Shown: positions 1-5,542 of the stretch, in pieces
How positions within the stretch are numbered: position 1 is the stretch's first letter
How the letters are laid out: each line of letters opens with the position of its first letter
Source of the DNA: Bacteroidales bacterium
GTDB lineage: Bacteria > Bacteroidota > Bacteroidia > Bacteroidales > Dysgonomonadaceae
Direction: 5' to 3'
Assembly: GCA_012518155.1 (NCBI GenBank)
Contig: JAAYTC010000026.1
Location: forward strand, 1-5,542
DNA length: 5,542 bases
Position numbers and translations under genes: made by a program
Notes under the pieces: generated by a model
Told to the model about the DNA's origin: nothing
What the model saw: the letters and a program-made list of their open reading frames with translations, nothing else
Databases searched by the model: none

Positions 1-1155
1 GCCACCCTGTTCACAACACACGCCACCTCTATCGGCCGATCTATTTCGGGCAACAATTTACCGCTCTACGACCACCTCAAAGAGTACAATGGCGATCAAA
101 TGGCTCGTCAGCTCAACATGGTAGCAAAACATTCCGTTGAGAAGCAGGCGGCCCGTAACGTAGATTGCTTCACCACCGTAAGCAATATCACGGCACGCGA
201 ATGTGCCCGTTTCCTGCGGCAACCCGACGTGATCACCCCCAACGGTTTCGAGAAAGGATTTATCCCTACCGGCCCCGCGTACAATAAAGCACGTGAAAAG
301 TCACGTGCCTTGCTCCTCGACGTAGCCCACAAAACGTTAGGCCATTCGGTTCAGGACGACGCGATACTAGTTGCCACCAGCGGACGTTACGAATTCAAAA
401 ACAAGGGAATAGATGTATTTATCGACGCTATAAAGCAGCTTGAAGGGATGCCAGAGCTAACCAAAGATGTCATCGCTTTCATCATGGTACCCGCTTGGAT
501 CAAGGGTGCCCGTGCCGATTTGCAAACCCTGCTCGGCGGTGCAAAAGAGCCGGTTGAAAAAAGCAGCTTCGCGAAAGAACACCCCTTCGTGACCCACGAG
601 CTGGTTGAACCTCATCACGATCCGGTAGTAAACCGAATCAAGCATCATCATATTGGCAGCGCACCTAATAGCCGGGTAAAAATTATTTTCGTGCCCTCCT
701 ACTTGAATGGCAACGACGGCATTTTCAACCTACCCTATTACGATCTTCTGATCGGTTTGGATATGACCATTTTCCCATCTTATTACGAACCCTGGGGCTA
801 CACTCCTCACGAGAGCGTGGCTTTTTCGATTCCTACCATCACCACCTCCCTATCCGGTTTTGGCGCGTGGGCGAGTGCTGAAAGCACCCATCCGGAAGTA
901 AACAACACCGGGGTGTGGGTTATTCCTCGTAACGACGGCAACTATAACGAGGTGGTAGAAGAGATTGCCGAGGCAATTCTCGATTTTTCACTCATGAGCG
1001 CGGAACAGGTAAATTTATTAAAACGAAATGCCACCCGTTTGTCCGACCGTGCGGACTGGTCTCATTTTATTGCACACTACCTGGAAGCATACAGCAAAGC
1101 GTTGCATCACTCATTTATCCGATTATCAAAACCCTATAAACTTAAAGCAGATTAG
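1..1155 (+). CDS. Glycogen synthase, GT3 family (5'-truncated by window edge)
   Basis: Transfers glucose from a nucleotide sugar to the non-reducing end of an alpha-1,4-glucan in the cytoplasm. The frame is open from base 1, so the first ATG at 100 is internal; 384 C-terminal residues are present and the N-terminal Rossmann part is missing. Visible GT3 motifs, numbered from the window edge, are FTTHAT (4-9) with a following Arg13, FTTVSNIT (57-64), TPNG (79-82), GRYEFKNKG (128-136) and the catalytic-type E-x7-E pair in YYEPWGYTPHE, Glu263 and Glu271, followed by LSGFG. These match the animal/yeast glycogen synthase family and not the GT5 GlgA type, so no glgA symbol is given. The C-terminal RNATRLSDRADW stretch aligns with the eukaryotic region that carries the glucose-6-phosphate-sensing arginine cluster but has fewer arginines. 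A glycogen phosphorylase gene follows on the same strand after 92 bases, so an operon is likely. Family assignment is very secure; sugar donor preference (UDP- or ADP-glucose) cannot be read from this part. Confidence 0.95.
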   Translation, partial: ATLFTTHATSIGRSISGNNLPLYDHLKEYNGDQMARQLNMVAKHSVEKQAARNVDCFTTVSNITARECARFLRQPDVITPNGFEKGFIPTGPAYNKAREKSRALLLDVAHKTLGHSVQDDAILVATSGRYEFKNKGIDVFIDAIKQLEGMPELTKDVIAFIMVPAWIKGARADLQTLLGGAKEPVEKSSFAKEHPFVTHELVEPHHDPVVNRIKHHHIGSAPNSRVKIIFVPSYLNGNDGIFNLPYYDLLIGLDMTIFPSYYEPWGYTPHESVAFSIPTITTSLSGFGAWASAESTHPEVNNTGVWVIPRNDGNYNEVVEEIAEAILDFSLMSAEQVNLLKRNATRLSDRADWSHFIAHYLEAYSKALHHSFIRLSKPYKLKAD

Positions 1156-1167
1156 AGTGTTATATTT

Positions 1168-1206
1168 TCCGTGAGGTTTCGGTACTTTTTAGCACGTTAT
1201 CACGGA
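1168..1206. repeat. Inverted repeat in the synthase-phosphorylase gap
   Basis: TCCGTGA at 1168-1174 is matched by its exact reverse complement TCACGGA at 1200-1206, with a 25-base spacer. It starts 13 bases after the synthase stop and ends 41 bases before the phosphorylase start. It could be a loose hairpin affecting the relative expression of the two genes, or a dimeric operator. There is no T-tract next to it, so it is not a standard terminator. A 7-base match in a 92-base gap may also be chance. Confidence 0.3.
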
Positions 1207-1247
1207 CATATTTTAATAAACATCAAACTAGATAAAAACGAACAGCA

Positions 1248-3812
1248 ATGATAATTAAATCGAATCATTCCAATACCCCCATCTGGAGGGATATTCACGT
1301 CCACGCCATACTTCCTCCCGAGCTACATCCACTGGAGGAGATATCTCATAACCTATGGTGGGTTTGGAACGAAGAGGCAAAAGCCATCTTCGAGGTTCTG
1401 GATCCGGAGGAGTGGGAAAAAAGTGGAAAGAACCCAGTACTAATGATGCAGAACCTGCAATCGGACATAACCGAAAGTGCTATCAATAACAAGGAACTAA
1501 TGGATCGAATTCATCGCGTGTACGATAAATTCAAACATTACATGAGCCAATCGTATAATACCAACCGCCCCAGTGTTGCTTATTTCAGCATGGAGTACGG
1601 ACTGTCGCACGTGCTCAAGATCTATTCAGGCGGCTTGGGAGTCCTTGCCGGCGACTACTTGAAAGAGGCAAGTGACAGCCGGGTAAACATGACCGCGGTA
1701 GGATTTCTATACCGGTACGGTTATTTCACCCAGTCCCTCTCGGTCGACGGGCAACAGATTGCCAATTACGAGGCGCAAAACTTTGGCAGCCTGCCCATCA
1801 CTCAGGTAAACAACAACGATGGCACGCCCATGATTCTAGAGGTACCCTTTCATGACCGGGTTATTTACTCTCATATTTGGAAAGTAGCCGTCGGCCGCAT
1901 CAACCTCTACCTGATGGATACGGATCTGGAGCAGAACAGCGAGTACGACCGTTCCATCACGCATCAGCTATACGGGGGTGATTGGGAGAACCGCATGAAA
2001 CAAGAATACCTCTTGGGCATTGGCGGGATCTTACTCCTGAAAAAACTGGGCATAAAAAAAGAGGTGTACCATATGAACGAGGGCCACGCCGCGTTTATCA
2101 ACGTGCAGCGGCTTATCGATTACATTAAAGAGGAAGGATTAACGTTCAACGAAGCGTTGGAGGTGGTACGCTCCTCCACGTTATATACCGTTCACACCCC
2201 TGTACCCGCGGGGCATGACTACTTCGACGAGTCGCTCATCGCAAAATACATGACCCCCATCGTGGAGAAAATTGGAATCTCCTGGCCTCGCTTCATGGAT
2301 ATGGGACGCGCGAACCCGGGCACCAACGAAAAATTCTCGATGAGTGTTTTCGCGTTAAATACCGCTCAGGAGGCCAATGGCGTGAGTAAACTCCATGGAA
2401 CCGTGTCGCAACACATGTTTCAACCGGTATGGAAGGGGTATTTCCCCGAAGAGCTGCACGTTAGCTACGTGACCAATGGCATACACTTGCCGAGTTGGGC
2501 CAGCTCTACGATGAAAGCGATGTATGAAAAGCATTTTGGTGACACCTTTTACGAAGATCAATCGAATCCCGATATTTGGAAAAAGATATACGACGTGAGC
2601 GACAATGAGATATGGAACCTCCGCGCTCAATTAAAAAAGAAGCTGATTGATTACATCCACGTGGAATTCAAAGAAGGATGGCTGCAAAATCAAGCCGACC
2701 CGACCCGAATCATGAATATGCTGGAGGAGGTAAACCCGAACGCTCTATTGATCGGGTTTTCACGCCGCTTTGCCACCTACAAGCGAGCCCACCTACTCTT
2801 TACCGACCTCGAACGGCTTGCACGGATCGTGAACAACCCTCGCTACCCGGTTCAATTTATTTTCGCCGGAAAGGCGCATCCTGCCGACGGCGGTGGACAG
2901 GGATTAATTAAACAGATCGTGGAGATATCGCGACGCCCCGAATTCTTAGGTAAAATTATTTTCCTGGAAAATTACGATATGCGGTTAGGTAAACGACTTG
3001 TTTCCGGCGTGGATATCTGGCTCAACACCCCTACCCGCGCGCAAGAAGCGTCCGGCACCTCCGGCGAGAAAGCCGAGGTGAACGGCGTGCTTAACTTTTC
3101 GGTACTCGATGGCTGGTGGTACGAGGGATACGTGGAAGGTGCCGGCTGGGCATTGACCGATAAACGAACGTACGACAACCAATCCTTTCAGGACGAGTTA
3201 GACGCTTCCACCATCTATTCGATGCTAGAGAACGAAATCATTCCCCTTTATTACGCGCACAATAGCAACGGCTATTCGCACGAGTGGGTGCAATACATCA
3301 AAAAATCGATGGCAGAGATTGCCCCTCATTTCACCACCAAGCGGATGATGGACGATTATTTCGATCGTTTCTACAACAAGCTGGCACATCGCTCGGCTCT
3401 TTTGCAAGAGAACAATTATCAAAAAGCCAAAGAGATCGTGAAATGGAAGGAGGAGACCGCTTCGAAATGGGACACCTTAGAAGTAGTGAAGATGGAGTTT
3501 AATCCTAACCTGAAGATGAAGGTTAATAACGGCAACGACGAAGTATACAGTCAGGTGGTGATCGACAAAAAAAGCCTCAATTGCGATATCGGCCTTGAGT
3601 GCGTGGTAGTAGATCACGATAACATGAACAAGGAGCCCCAGTTCATCGAATCGTTCGAGTTCGACCTCGTCCGCACCGAAGGATCGCTCCTTTATTTTGA
3701 GACAAGTAAACAACTCAACGACCCCGGCACTCACCAGTACGGGTTGCGGATATACCCGAAGCACCCCGACCTCCCTCACCGGATGGACTTCGCGTACATC
3801 AAATGGATTTAA
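1248..3812 (+). CDS. glgP: Alpha-glucan (glycogen) phosphorylase, GT35
   Basis: Cytoplasmic PLP enzyme that phosphorolyses alpha-1,4-glucans to glucose-1-phosphate. The 854-residue product is complete. Residues about 20-105 form a DUF3417-like N-terminal region (LEEISHNLWWVWN, 29-41). The GT35 catalytic core follows with VAYFSMEYGL (110-119), SGGLGVLAGDYLKEASD (127-143), MNEGHAAF (276-283), RRFATYKRA (506-514), GKAHPAD (541-547) and the PLP site EASGTSGEKAEVNG (600-613), where Lys608 should form the Schiff base. This short-type PLP motif (GTSGxK) differs from the GTGNMK motif of E. coli GlgP/MalP and places the protein in the TIGR02094-like group. Residues about 745-854 make a C-terminal beta-rich extension. 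The ATG at 1248 is chosen because DUF3417 similarity begins soon after it; upstream is AT-rich without a Shine-Dalgarno, as is usual in Bacteroidota. It follows the glycogen synthase and ends 4 bases before a strong terminator. Whether glycogen or shorter maltodextrin is preferred cannot be told. Confidence 0.96.
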   Translation: MIIKSNHSNTPIWRDIHVHAILPPELHPLEEISHNLWWVWNEEAKAIFEVLDPEEWEKSGKNPVLMMQNLQSDITESAINNKELMDRIHRVYDKFKHYMSQSYNTNRPSVAYFSMEYGLSHVLKIYSGGLGVLAGDYLKEASDSRVNMTAVGFLYRYGYFTQSLSVDGQQIANYEAQNFGSLPITQVNNNDGTPMILEVPFHDRVIYSHIWKVAVGRINLYLMDTDLEQNSEYDRSITHQLYGGDWENRMKQEYLLGIGGILLLKKLGIKKEVYHMNEGHAAFINVQRLIDYIKEEGLTFNEALEVVRSSTLYTVHTPVPAGHDYFDESLIAKYMTPIVEKIGISWPRFMDMGRANPGTNEKFSMSVFALNTAQEANGVSKLHGTVSQHMFQPVWKGYFPEELHVSYVTNGIHLPSWASSTMKAMYEKHFGDTFYEDQSNPDIWKKIYDVSDNEIWNLRAQLKKKLIDYIHVEFKEGWLQNQADPTRIMNMLEEVNPNALLIGFSRRFATYKRAHLLFTDLERLARIVNNPRYPVQFIFAGKAHPADGGGQGLIKQIVEISRRPEFLGKIIFLENYDMRLGKRLVSGVDIWLNTPTRAQEASGTSGEKAEVNGVLNFSVLDGWWYEGYVEGAGWALTDKRTYDNQSFQDELDASTIYSMLENEIIPLYYAHNSNGYSHEWVQYIKKSMAEIAPHFTTKRMMDDYFDRFYNKLAHRSALLQENNYQKAKEIVKWKEETASKWDTLEVVKMEFNPNLKMKVNNGNDEVYSQVVIDKKSLNCDIGLECVVVDHDNMNKEPQFIESFEFDLVRTEGSLLYFETSKQLNDPGTHQYGLRIYPKHPDLPHRMDFAYIKWI

Positions 3813-3816
3813 AATT

Positions 3817-3844
3817 AAAAGCGCCTCCCGAGGGAGGCGCTTTT
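3817..3844. terminator. Bidirectional intrinsic terminator between convergent genes
   Basis: AAAAGCGCCTCC at 3817-3828 pairs perfectly with GGAGGCGCTTTT at 3833-3844, leaving a CGAG tetraloop; a 13th C-G pair is possible in the loop. The GC-rich core is flanked by an A-tract on the left and a T-tract on the right, so the RNA from either strand ends in a U-run. It lies 4 bases after the phosphorylase stop (plus strand) and 85 bases after the stop of the AraC-type gene (minus strand). It should separate the two convergent operons. A tiny CGGT/ACCG hairpin at 3845-3856 follows directly and probably adds little. Confidence 0.93.
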
Positions 3845-3929
3845 CGGTTTTCACCGTCACACAAAGAGTATTTATTAATGGTGCACTATAAATGAAGATC
3901 GTGTTGCGTCGATTGTAAAAAGGTAGAGG

Positions 3930-4406
3930 TTAGATTGCATCCAATAATCTGCTTTTGCGAGGTGAAATACCGTAACGCTTGCTATATAAATTCACCAGGT
4001 GCGATACACTTTTAAAGTCGTACATTTGTGATATCTCGGTAATCGTCATATCCGAGTTGATCACCAACGAGTGAATTTCTTCCATTTTCCGGTCCAGCAT
4101 CCACTGGTAGGGCGTGGTTCCGAAGCTTTTTTTGAAGTGGCGAGTAAATGTTCGTACACACGCGTAGTTACACATTTTAGCCAATTCGTTGACGTTTTTT
4201 GCCGTCATGTAATTTTTCAGCACGCTATCTTCAAATTTCTTTGACTTCGTGGCGTGCGGGATCAGTTTCACTAGCACGATTTCTTTATCGGGCGACGGTT
4301 GCACTTTGCTTGTCAAACCATCTGAAAAAGTAAACGTGCAGGATGCCACATCCGTGAGCAAGTACTTGCGCACGTTTTCTTTATTTGAGTTTATCTTAGC
4401 GTCCAT
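3930..4406 (-). CDS. Short AraC-type helix-turn-helix transcriptional regulator
   Basis: A 158-residue cytoplasmic DNA-binding protein. The C-terminal half is a complete AraC/XylS domain with two helix-turn-helix units: NVNELAKMCN through FKKSFG (71-96) and TITEISQMYDF through RYGISPRKSR (121-153), with the usual TPYQWMLDRKME linker helix (98-109). Only about 65 residues precede it, with a short beta-like stretch (CTFTFSDGL, 23-31; EIVLVKLIP, 42-50), much shorter than the roughly 150-residue cupin or sensor domain of typical AraC proteins of 250-300 residues. The ATG at 4406 is preferred over an in-frame ATG at 4490: it is preceded by AAGGA four bases upstream and overlaps the stop of the upstream gene by only 11 bases, whereas the longer form would overlap by 95. 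It is therefore probably translationally coupled to the small exported-protein gene. The target and any effector are unknown; the short N-terminal part could serve dimerisation. Confidence 0.88.
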   Translation of the reverse strand: MDAKINSNKENVRKYLLTDVASCTFTFSDGLTSKVQPSPDKEIVLVKLIPHATKSKKFEDSVLKNYMTAKNVNELAKMCNYACVRTFTRHFKKSFGTTPYQWMLDRKMEEIHSLVINSDMTITEISQMYDFKSVSHLVNLYSKRYGISPRKSRLLDAI

Positions 4407-4830
4407 ATAATCCTTTTTTAAATGTTCCCTCGAATACCTCCGTACCCAGTGTAATACGAATCGTGTATTCACCTGCACGCATACCGGCAAGACTGACTAC
4501 TTCAAAGCCCATGTCATATACTTCGAAAAAGTTCTGCTTCCCGCCCCTTGTTCCTATAATTTCCACGAGTGCACTTCCCCGGTAATTTTGAACCGATATC
4601 GACACCACGTTTTCTGAAATATAAGCTTCTACTTCCGGCTCTACTTGCACTGATTGCGCGCCGAACATGCGATTTTGTGCAGCTGCCCCCCGGGTGGTAC
4701 CACCGAGGCGACTCAAAGCTATTTTATCTTCTAAGTCGTCCTTTACTTCATTAGTATTCTCGATCGTACTGGAGAAAACAAATGCACTGCACACGCACAT
4801 GATAAATAATGCCAACGTTGTTTTTTTCAT
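4396..4830 (-). CDS. Small exported beta-rich protein, DUF3244-like
   Basis: A 144-residue protein of unknown function. Residues 1 to about 20 (MKK, then a hydrophobic run with two cysteines, then FSS) look like a Sec signal peptide. The cysteines do not sit in a convincing lipobox, so a soluble periplasmic or secreted product is more likely than a lipoprotein. A low-complexity polar linker follows (about 21-62). Residues about 66-139 alternate hydrophobic and polar in beta-strand fashion and end with LAGMRAGEYTIRITLG (114-129) and VFEGTFKKG (132-140). This resembles the small Bacteroidota DUF3244 family of signal peptide plus a beta-sandwich ending in SGEYxLxI-type strands; a superficial likeness to type IX secretion C-terminal domains is the alternative. 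The ATG at 4830 is chosen because it starts the signal peptide; in-frame ATGs at 4899 and 4890 would put a poor extension in front and would overlap the candidate promoter. It is the first gene of a two-gene unit with the AraC-type regulator. The DUF assignment comes from pattern memory, not a search. Confidence 0.8.
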   Translation of the reverse strand: MKKTTLALFIMCVCSAFVFSSTIENTNEVKDDLEDKIALSRLGGTTRGAAAQNRMFGAQSVQVEPEVEAYISENVVSISVQNYRGSALVEIIGTRGGKQNFFEVYDMGFEVVSLAGMRAGEYTIRITLGTEVFEGTFKKGLYGR

Positions 4831-4868
4831 ACTATTTCTGCTTTTTAGTTTGTTACGAATTACAGACA

Positions 4869-4900
4869 CAAAATAACAGAGGAATGACATGGAAAACAAT
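4869..4900 (-). promoter_or_regulatory. Candidate Bacteroidota-type promoter for the small-protein/AraC operon
   Basis: Read on the minus strand, ATTG (4900-4897) is followed after 20 bases by TTATTTTG (4876-4869). This fits the Bacteroidota primary sigma pattern of a TTTG/TTG -33 box and a TAnnTTTG -7 box spaced 19-21 bases, with one mismatch in each box. Transcription would start around 4862-4865, giving a leader of about 35 bases before the ATG at 4830. One copy of the 12-base repeat lies 11 bases upstream of the -33 box. Confidence 0.42.
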
Positions 4901-4911
4901 ACCCTTCGGCG

Positions 4912-4923
4912 ATTTTAACGGGA
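4912..4923. repeat. 12-base direct repeat, copy 1 (promoter-proximal)
   Basis: ATTTTAACGGGA, identical to the copy at 4968-4979, 56 bases away start to start. It ends 11 bases upstream of the candidate -33 box of the small-protein gene, the usual place for an activator site. The match stops exactly at 12 bases on both sides, as expected for a protein-binding site and not for a recent duplication. Confidence 0.6.
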
Positions 4924-4935
4924 ACTTCTGGCGGT

Positions 4936-4958
4936 TAATGCTCAATATCAACGCATTA
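4936..4958. promoter_or_regulatory. Candidate operator: 6-6 inverted repeat
   Basis: TAATGC at 4936-4941 and GCATTA at 4953-4958 form a perfect inverted repeat with an 11-base AT-rich spacer. Its midpoint (4947) is almost the midpoint of the two flanking 12-base direct repeats (about 4945.5). It could be a dimeric regulator site, or a weak hairpin after the upstream regulator gene; the lack of a T-tract and the short stem speak against a terminator. Confidence 0.35.
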
Positions 4959-4967
4959 TAAATGTCT

Positions 4968-4979
4968 ATTTTAACGGGA
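4968..4979. repeat. 12-base direct repeat, copy 2 (next to the regulator stop codon)
   Basis: ATTTTAACGGGA, identical to 4912-4923 and in the same orientation. It lies directly against the stop codon (4980-4982) of the minus-strand regulator gene, so it is entirely non-coding. Together with copy 1 it brackets the inverted repeat at 4936-4958. Confidence 0.6.
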
Positions 4980-5542
4980 TTAATCCTGAAAAACAGCCGT
5001 ATCTATCGCCTTTTCTTGCATTTTTTTCTTCAATTGTGATTTTCTTACCCGGACGCTCTCGATACTGGTGTTCATAAAAGTGGCCAATTGTCTGTTATCG
5101 GCATCGCATGCCAAGAGCATAAGCATCATCTTTTCGGTCGGGTTCAAGATCCCCTCTTCGTCCCTAAGATTCGTGTAAGCATAGAAAGTTTCATCGTCCA
5201 CGGAAAGCGTTTTCGTGATATCCCGCAGGTCTGTGTCTGTTTTTTTGAGTATTAATTGCATATCGCGGTACACTTTCGGATGTGAAGAAACGTATCGTTG
5301 TGTAAGAATTTCGAATTCTTGTTGAAGGAAAGTGAGCCTATTCGAGATATAGCTATATAGCTCCAGTAACCATTTCCTTTTACCGGCCTCTTCCCTCATA
5401 ATTTTTGCTTGCAATGCCTGCTGTTGCATGGTATGTTCCGCTTGCAACAATTTAAGCTGAGTTGTGCGCCTTACTTTACGTGAATACATCAGTATAAATA
5501 TCAAAACAATCAGGAGTAACAGCGCGGCAATTATCACCATCA
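4980..5542 (-). CDS. Membrane-anchored regulator with LuxR-like C-terminal HTH (5'-truncated by window edge)
   Basis: The frame is open to the right edge. Counting from the Met at 5540, 186 residues are visible. Residues 3-19 are a strong transmembrane helix (VIIAALLLL onward), followed by basic RKVRR (21-25), which places what follows in the cytoplasm. Residues about 26-55 are Gln/Glu/Lys-rich and probably coiled coil; the middle is helical. Residues about 131-175 form a LuxR/GerE-like helix-turn-helix: LNPTEKMMLMLLACD, then NRQLATFMNTSIESVRVRK and a basic SQLKKKM tail. In Bacteroidota this TM-coiled coil-HTH tail usually follows N-terminal TPR repeats outside the membrane, so the missing part may be a TPR sensor; that is inference. 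The Met at 5540 is probably internal, but a gene starting near the edge cannot be excluded because the preceding codon (NTG) is incomplete. It lies upstream of the small-protein/AraC pair on the same strand, 149 bases away, and is a candidate to control it. Confidence 0.82.
   Translation of the reverse strand, partial: MVIIAALLLLIVLIFILMYSRKVRRTTQLKLLQAEHTMQQQALQAKIMREEAGKRKWLLELYSYISNRLTFLQQEFEILTQRYVSSHPKVYRDMQLILKKTDTDLRDITKTLSVDDETFYAYTNLRDEEGILNPTEKMMLMLLACDADNRQLATFMNTSIESVRVRKSQLKKKMQEKAIDTAVFQD

Noticed and set aside
1159..1220. Separate promoter for the phosphorylase (TACTTTTT at 1183-1190 as a -7-like box)
   Set aside because: The last position of the box is wrong and no TTTG/TTG box lies 19-21 bases upstream; co-transcription with the synthase is simpler.
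2355..2630. 91-codon minus-strand frame inside the phosphorylase gene, and several similar frames of 64-77 codons
   Set aside because: All lie within conserved coding sequence of the synthase or phosphorylase and show no domain, start context or gene-like spacing.
3477..3860. 127-codon open frame on the minus strand opposite the end of the phosphorylase gene
   Set aside because: It runs antisense to well-conserved coding sequence and starts beyond the terminator hairpin; no recognisable domain, and the reading is explained by codon bias of the phosphorylase.
3891..3917. Eight-codon ATG frame on the plus strand after the terminator
   Set aside because: Too short, no ribosome-binding sequence or promoter visible, and it sits downstream of a strong terminator.
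4407..4490. Longer N-terminus for the AraC-type protein, starting at 4490
   Set aside because: It would overlap the upstream gene by 95 bases and add a stretch with no AraC-like character; the ATG at 4406 has an AAGGA and a tight overlap.
4831..4899. Longer N-terminus for the small exported protein, starting at 4899 or 4890
   Set aside because: The Met at 4830 begins a standard MKK-type signal peptide; the extension covers the candidate -7 region and carries charged residues before the signal peptide.
1..5542. CRISPR array, tRNA or rRNA genes, insertion sequences, integrase or attachment sites
   Set aside because: No regularly spaced repeats, cloverleaf-like sequences, transposase motifs or terminal inverted repeats were seen; nearly all bases are explained by five genes and short gaps.

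Overview
The window looks like chromosomal DNA from a member of the Bacteroidota, probably Bacteroidales. The signs are a GT3-type (eukaryote-like) glycogen synthase followed by an alpha-glucan phosphorylase of the short, DUF3417-containing type, starts without clear Shine-Dalgarno sequences at two of the three starts visible, and a membrane-anchored regulator with a C-terminal LuxR-like helix-turn-helix, an architecture common in this phylum. No finer taxonomic placement can be supported from the sequence alone.

Left part (1-3844, plus strand): the C-terminal 384 residues of a glycogen synthase run in from the left edge. After a 92-base gap comes a complete 854-residue glycogen/alpha-glucan phosphorylase. 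The first enzyme builds the alpha-1,4-glucan store and the second releases glucose-1-phosphate from it, so this is a glycogen turnover unit, likely co-transcribed. A strong, near-perfect hairpin with A-tract and T-tract flanks follows at once and should stop transcription from both directions.

Right part (3930-5542, minus strand): three genes converge on the glycogen pair. Read in their own direction they are (1) a membrane-anchored LuxR-like regulator cut by the right edge, (2) a small exported protein of 144 residues with a beta-rich, DUF3244-like C-terminal region, and (3) a short 158-residue AraC-type DNA-binding protein whose start codon overlaps the stop of gene 2 by 11 bases. The 149-base gap between genes 1 and 2 holds a candidate Bacteroidota-type promoter, a perfect 12-base direct repeat, and a 6-6 inverted repeat almost centred between the two copies. 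This looks like the control region of the small-protein/AraC operon.

The glycogen half is conventional. The right half is the less described part: a possible compact regulatory module joining an envelope-anchored regulator, a small exported protein and a translationally coupled mini-AraC regulator. Its function is not known from the sequence.
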